Source: Paenibacillus borealis (GTDB lineage Bacteria > Bacillota > Bacilli > Paenibacillales > Paenibacillaceae). From it: 64,000 bases of DNA. The position numbers and the translations under genes are program-made. The DNA lies in assembly GCF_000758665.1 (NCBI RefSeq), contig NZ_CP009285.1, forward strand, positions 2,790,001 through 2,854,000, read 5' to 3'. How positions within the stretch are numbered: the stretch's first letter is position 1; each line of letters starts with the position of its first letter. Under the pieces are notes generated by a model. That model was not told where the DNA came from. It did not search any database and saw only the letters and a list, made by a program, of their open reading frames with translations. Positions 60,841 to 64,000 of the stretch are shown here, piece after piece.

Positions 60841-60869
60841 TTATGTAAAATTCTTTGCTTTTCTATAAT
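60841..60869 (+). promoter_or_regulatory. probable promoter of the amino-sugar ABC transporter operon
   Basis: -10 box TATAAT at 60864-60869 with a weak -35 TTATGT 17 bp upstream. It lies 35 bases ahead of the first permease gene. A CGCTGATTGGAACAGCG hairpin at about 60786 may be regulatory. Confidence 0.5.
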
Positions 60870-60904
60870 GAGAGATAACATCACGCAAGAGGGGGGACAG
60901 AGCC

Positions 60905-61840
60905 TTGAAGACGTCAGTTGCCTTGCCACAGTCCCGGGAGATTCCCGTCATCCGCCGGAATAAACGGAAATGGAAAGAAATATGGATGGGTTATCTGTTC
61001 ACGGGGCCAATGCTGCTCGGAGTTATTGTATTTACACTGATCCCTATGATTTTCTCCTTCGTACTCAGCTTCACCAAGTGGTCGTTCGTTACCGGCTTTG
61101 ACCGGATCCGTTTCAACGGACTGGACAACTTCCGCCAGCTGTTTCAGGATGATGTGTTTCTGAAGTCGCTGGGCAATAATTTCATTATGCTGCTGGCGGT
61201 GCCGGTCGGGATGGCCATAGCGTTGATCCTGGGGGTGATTATTACCAATCATGTCTACGCGCCGGGTGCGTTCAAGGTCATCTACTTCATGCCCCAGATT
61301 TCCAGTGTCGTCGCTGTCGCTGTCGTGTGGCAGGTTCTGTTCCATCCCTCCTACGGTCCGGTTAACGGTTTCCTGACGGCACTCGGAGTGGACAATCCGC
61401 CCAAATGGCTGGCCGATCCGTCGTATGCGCTTCCATCGGTCATGCTGCTGATGATCTGGATTGACCTCGGGGTCTCGCTGATTATCTACATTGCCGGGAT
61501 CAAGAATATTCCTGCCGATCTGTATGAAGCGGCGACGATTGACGGTGCCTCGAAGTTCGCCCAGTTCCGCTCCATTACTTTTCCGCTGCTGACGCCGACG
61601 ACCTTTTTCCTGCTGGTGACCGGGATTATCGGCAATTTCAAATCCTTCGCGCTGGTCAAAGTGTTGACGGAGGGCGGTCCGGCCAACTCTACTTCAGTCG
61701 TCGTGTACGACATGTATCAGACTGCATTTGTGGATCTCCAGACCGGGTATGCTTCATCTATGGTCATGATTCTGTTCGTTATCGTACTCGCCATCACCGG
61801 CTTGCAGTGGCTGGGACAGCGCTATTGGGTCAATTACTAG
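60905..61840 (+). CDS. sugar ABC transporter permease (MalF-like)
   Basis: 311 residues from TTG 60905, with GAGGGGGGA about 8 bases upstream. Six membrane spans; the EAA loop is DLYEAATIDGASKFAQFRSI, near residue 205-224. FVLSFTKWSFVTGFDRIRFN is typical of MalF-type sugar permeases. It pairs with the next gene product. Divergent from the SIS-GH20 operon, which suggests import of amino-sugar oligosaccharides. The cognate ATPase is not in the visible part. Confidence 0.92.
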   Translation: MKTSVALPQSREIPVIRRNKRKWKEIWMGYLFTGPMLLGVIVFTLIPMIFSFVLSFTKWSFVTGFDRIRFNGLDNFRQLFQDDVFLKSLGNNFIMLLAVPVGMAIALILGVIITNHVYAPGAFKVIYFMPQISSVVAVAVVWQVLFHPSYGPVNGFLTALGVDNPPKWLADPSYALPSVMLLMIWIDLGVSLIIYIAGIKNIPADLYEAATIDGASKFAQFRSITFPLLTPTTFFLLVTGIIGNFKSFALVKVLTEGGPANSTSVVVYDMYQTAFVDLQTGYASSMVMILFVIVLAITGLQWLGQRYWVNY

Positions 61841-61856
61841 AAAGGGAGGGACCCCT

Positions 61857-62693
61857 GTGAAATTAAAAAATCTGGACTGGGGAAAAGCGGTCATCACTCT
61901 ACTCATGGCGCTGCTGGGCATCGTATTCCTGCTCCCTTTTATATGGATGCTGTCCGCTTCGCTCAAGCCTGAGGCTGATGTGTTCAAATATCCGATTGAA
62001 TGGATTCCGCAAACCTGGAGAGCATCGTTCAACTACCACTCTGTGTGGTTTGGCAAAGCGAACTTTACCCTGTATTATTGGAACTCCATCAAAGTCACAG
62101 CATTAACGACACTCCTGTCCGTAGCCGTTTCCAGTATGGCCGCCTACGGCTTTACCAAGATCCGTTTCCCGGGCAGAAATGCACTGTTTGTGGTGGTGCT
62201 GGCCACTTACATGATCCCTGCGGAAGCCACACTGGTGCCGCTGTTCATCATGTTCCGCTCCATCGGGCTGTACGACACGCATCTGGGCCTGATTCTGCTG
62301 GGCGGGTTCAGCGTGCTGGGGACCTTCCTGCTCCGCCAGTTTTTCGCCTCACTCTCGAATGAATACATCGAATCTGCACAGATTGACGGGGCGGGGCATA
62401 TCCGCATTTTCCTCTCCATTCTGTTTCCGCTGGTCCGGCCGGCGATTGCCACTTATGCCATTCTGCGGTTTATCTGGACCTGGAATGATTTTCAGACGCC
62501 GCTGGTCTTCCTGAACAGCAAGACGCTCTATACCCTGCAGCTTGGCATGAATGCCTTCGCTGACCGTAACGGCGCATTCTACTCCCTCATCATGGCGGCT
62601 TCCGTCTCGGCGATTGTACCGCTGCTGGTAGTGTTCATCCTCGGCCAGAAGCAGGTCATCGAAGGTATATCCTTGGGGGGGGTGAAGGGGTGA
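61857..62693 (+). CDS. sugar ABC transporter permease (MalG-like)
   Basis: 278 residues from GTG 61857, with AAAGGGAGGG about 6 bases upstream. Six membrane spans; the EAA loop EYIESAQIDGAGHIRIFLSI lies at about 170-189. LLPFIWMLSASLKPEADVF near the N-terminus is a hallmark of the MalG side of sugar ABC permeases. Only 16 bases separate it from the first permease. The binding-protein gene follows after 150 bases without an evident promoter or gene. Confidence 0.92.
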   Translation: MKLKNLDWGKAVITLLMALLGIVFLLPFIWMLSASLKPEADVFKYPIEWIPQTWRASFNYHSVWFGKANFTLYYWNSIKVTALTTLLSVAVSSMAAYGFTKIRFPGRNALFVVVLATYMIPAEATLVPLFIMFRSIGLYDTHLGLILLGGFSVLGTFLLRQFFASLSNEYIESAQIDGAGHIRIFLSILFPLVRPAIATYAILRFIWTWNDFQTPLVFLNSKTLYTLQLGMNAFADRNGAFYSLIMAASVSAIVPLLVVFILGQKQVIEGISLGGVKG

Positions 62694-62843
62694 AGGCTGG
62701 CAAGTTCCCGGAAGTTGCATAACCGGAGGTTGGTGGAGCGGACGTGACTGTCAGTGTATACATCGGAAAGTATAGACGAAAAGGAACCGCTGCCGGACAA
62801 GCTTCACGGGCAGGGAGAACTCACATTAGAAGGGGTGTTATTA

Positions 62844-64000
62844 ATGAAAAAGAATGTATTCGCGTTGGTATGGATCACCGTGCTCCTTGTAGCCCTGGCG
62901 GGCTGCGGCAATTCGAACAACACTAATAATGCATCTCCCACTAATAGCGCAACTGCTGCGCCGGATGCGGCCGAGAGTGCCGCGCCTTCCGCAGAACCTG
63001 TAACCATCAAAGTGGCCAACTGGTCACCTGCGGCGGATATGGAGCCTATTCTGCAGGCTTATGAGGACGCGCATCCGGGAATCACACTGGAATACGTCGA
63101 GCTGGCTGACAACGGCGATTCCGTAGCCGGAATGAAGAAGCTGGATCTCCTCGTCGCTTCGGGCGAGAATCTGGACGTCGTGTTCATGCCGGGTGCAACT
63201 GACTATTCGCAGCGTGCGGGACTCGGACTGCTGGCTTCGCTGAATGATCTGATCAGCAAGGAAGGCATCACGCTGACGGATGAATATACCATTGATCCAT
63301 CCGTAGACGGACAAGTGTACGCACTCCCCGATACCCTGGAGAATTATTTCGTCCTGCTGAACAAGGACAAGCTGGATGCGGCAGGACTGGCTGTCCCTAC
63401 GGAATGGAGCTGGGATGACTATCTTGACTATTCTGCCAAGCTGACCAGCGGCACCGGGCCGTCCAAGACCTTCGGCACTTATTTCCATACCTGGGCCATG
63501 TACTGGGAGCTGGCCGTCATTAATCAGGAGAAGGACAACAACCTGGTCAATAACGGCATTGTAAATATCGACAGTGCGGGTATCCGCCAATCCCTGGAGC
63601 TGCGCAGCAAAGCAGAGGAATCCGGAGTGGCTGTACCGTATGCGGATACCATCTCGCAGAAGCTGGCTTACCGCTCGGAATTCTTCACCGGACATGCCGC
63701 GATGATTGTGACCGGCAACTGGATGATTGGAGAAGCGGGCGGATCGGAGGAATTCCCGGCTACGTTCACCACTGCGTTTGCACCGATGCCTTCCAACAGC
63801 GCCGGACAGCCAGCCGGAGTCAGTATTGCCAACGGCAACTATGTGGGCATTCTGGACAAATCGCAGCATCAGCAGGAAGCCTATGATTTCATCCGCTGGT
63901 ATTCCACAGAAGGTGAGCAGATGCAGAATGTATATTCCGCCTGGAAGAAGCAGGATGTCGATCAATACATCGCCGGAGTGAAGGCCTCAGCCATGAGCCC
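62844..64000 (+). CDS. sugar ABC transporter solute-binding lipoprotein (partial at window end)
   Basis: At least 385 residues; runs off the window. AGAAGGGGTG lies upstream of ATG 62844. The lipobox is LAGC (Cys21), then an Asn/Ser/Thr/Ala linker to about residue 55. The mature fold begins VTIKVANWSPAADMEPILQA and includes VFMPGATDYSQRAGLGLLAS, DEYTIDPSVDGQVYALPDTL and IVTGNWMIGE, all typical of family 1 sugar-binding proteins. It should feed the two permeases just upstream; amino-sugar oligomers are the inferred ligand. Confidence 0.92.
   Translation, partial: MKKNVFALVWITVLLVALAGCGNSNNTNNASPTNSATAAPDAAESAAPSAEPVTIKVANWSPAADMEPILQAYEDAHPGITLEYVELADNGDSVAGMKKLDLLVASGENLDVVFMPGATDYSQRAGLGLLASLNDLISKEGITLTDEYTIDPSVDGQVYALPDTLENYFVLLNKDKLDAAGLAVPTEWSWDDYLDYSAKLTSGTGPSKTFGTYFHTWAMYWELAVINQEKDNNLVNNGIVNIDSAGIRQSLELRSKAEESGVAVPYADTISQKLAYRSEFFTGHAAMIVTGNWMIGEAGGSEEFPATFTTAFAPMPSNSAGQPAGVSIANGNYVGILDKSQHQQEAYDFIRWYSTEGEQMQNVYSAWKKQDVDQYIAGVKASAMS

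Noticed and set aside
63024..63965. 313-residue frame antisense to the sugar-binding lipoprotein
   Set aside because: Shadow of a clear lipoprotein gene on the + strand; no family motifs or ribosome site.

Overview
The window looks like a stretch of a Paenibacillus chromosome. The base composition is moderately GC-rich. It carries a gerK-type spore germination cluster, a very large S-layer-homology (SLH) surface protein, a copper-amine-oxidase-type stalk protein, two sugar ABC transporter operons without their own ATPase, and many AraC, MerR, LytTR and WYL regulators. No rRNA, tRNA, CRISPR array or prophage was seen. Both ends cut genes: a siderophore-binding lipoprotein frame at the left and a sugar-binding lipoprotein at the right.

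Layout. 1-3.7 kb: an AraC regulator whose frame runs without a stop into an iron-siderophore binding lipoprotein, with a Fur-like box at the junction; then an M3 oligopeptidase. 3.8-5.3 kb: an IS200/IS605-type tnpB-only element beside a broken small regulator gene. 5.4-11.1 kb: a TipAS-type MerR regulator, an AraC/GyrI-like regulator, and a nucleotidyltransferase-UvrA-paralogue operon. 11.1-18.8 kb: repeat-rich spacer, a nuclease-like/winged-helix protein, an anchored hydrolase, a LytTR/DUF3021 pair split by a dispersed repeat, an amidase, a GNAT-pentapeptide pseudogene, and a GNAT. 18.8-25.3 kb: a subtilase, a hydrolase, and gerKB divergent from gerKA-gerKC. 25.7-33.4 kb: a flavin oxidoreductase, LtrA, UbiD, a stalk protein, a VOC protein and a GNAT. 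33.8-38 kb: the SLH giant. 38.2-41.5 kb: a UgpAEB-like transporter with a possible Pho box. 41.7-48 kb: a WYL regulator, then a hybrid histidine kinase next to an HD-GYP response regulator. 48.5-50.2 kb: an SDR gene and a MerR gene that share an operator type. 50.4-52 kb: an RRNPP-like regulator overlapping a small secreted-peptide gene. 52-57.3 kb: a glycosyltransferase, a Pro-rich peptide, several minisatellites, a zinc phospholipase-like protein and a methyltransferase. 57.4-64 kb: an amino-sugar locus (SIS, GH20, GNAT) divergent from an ABC transporter.

The most interesting locus is at 50.39-51.97 kb. A TPR-type transcription factor has a promoter with a perfect GTATAAT-N7-ATTATAC dyad. 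At its 3' end it overlaps an unlisted 47-residue gene with a signal-peptide-like N-terminus and a polar Gly/His/Glu tail. This is the layout expected of a peptide quorum-sensing pair, probably of the Aim-like (Alo) type known from Paenibacillus.

The second striking property is the density of non-coding repeats: four copies of a roughly 150-220 bp dispersed element in both orientations, two copies of an F-F-R-R inverted-repeat unit 43 kb apart, and tandem arrays with unit lengths of 52, 51, 31, 63 and 7 bp.
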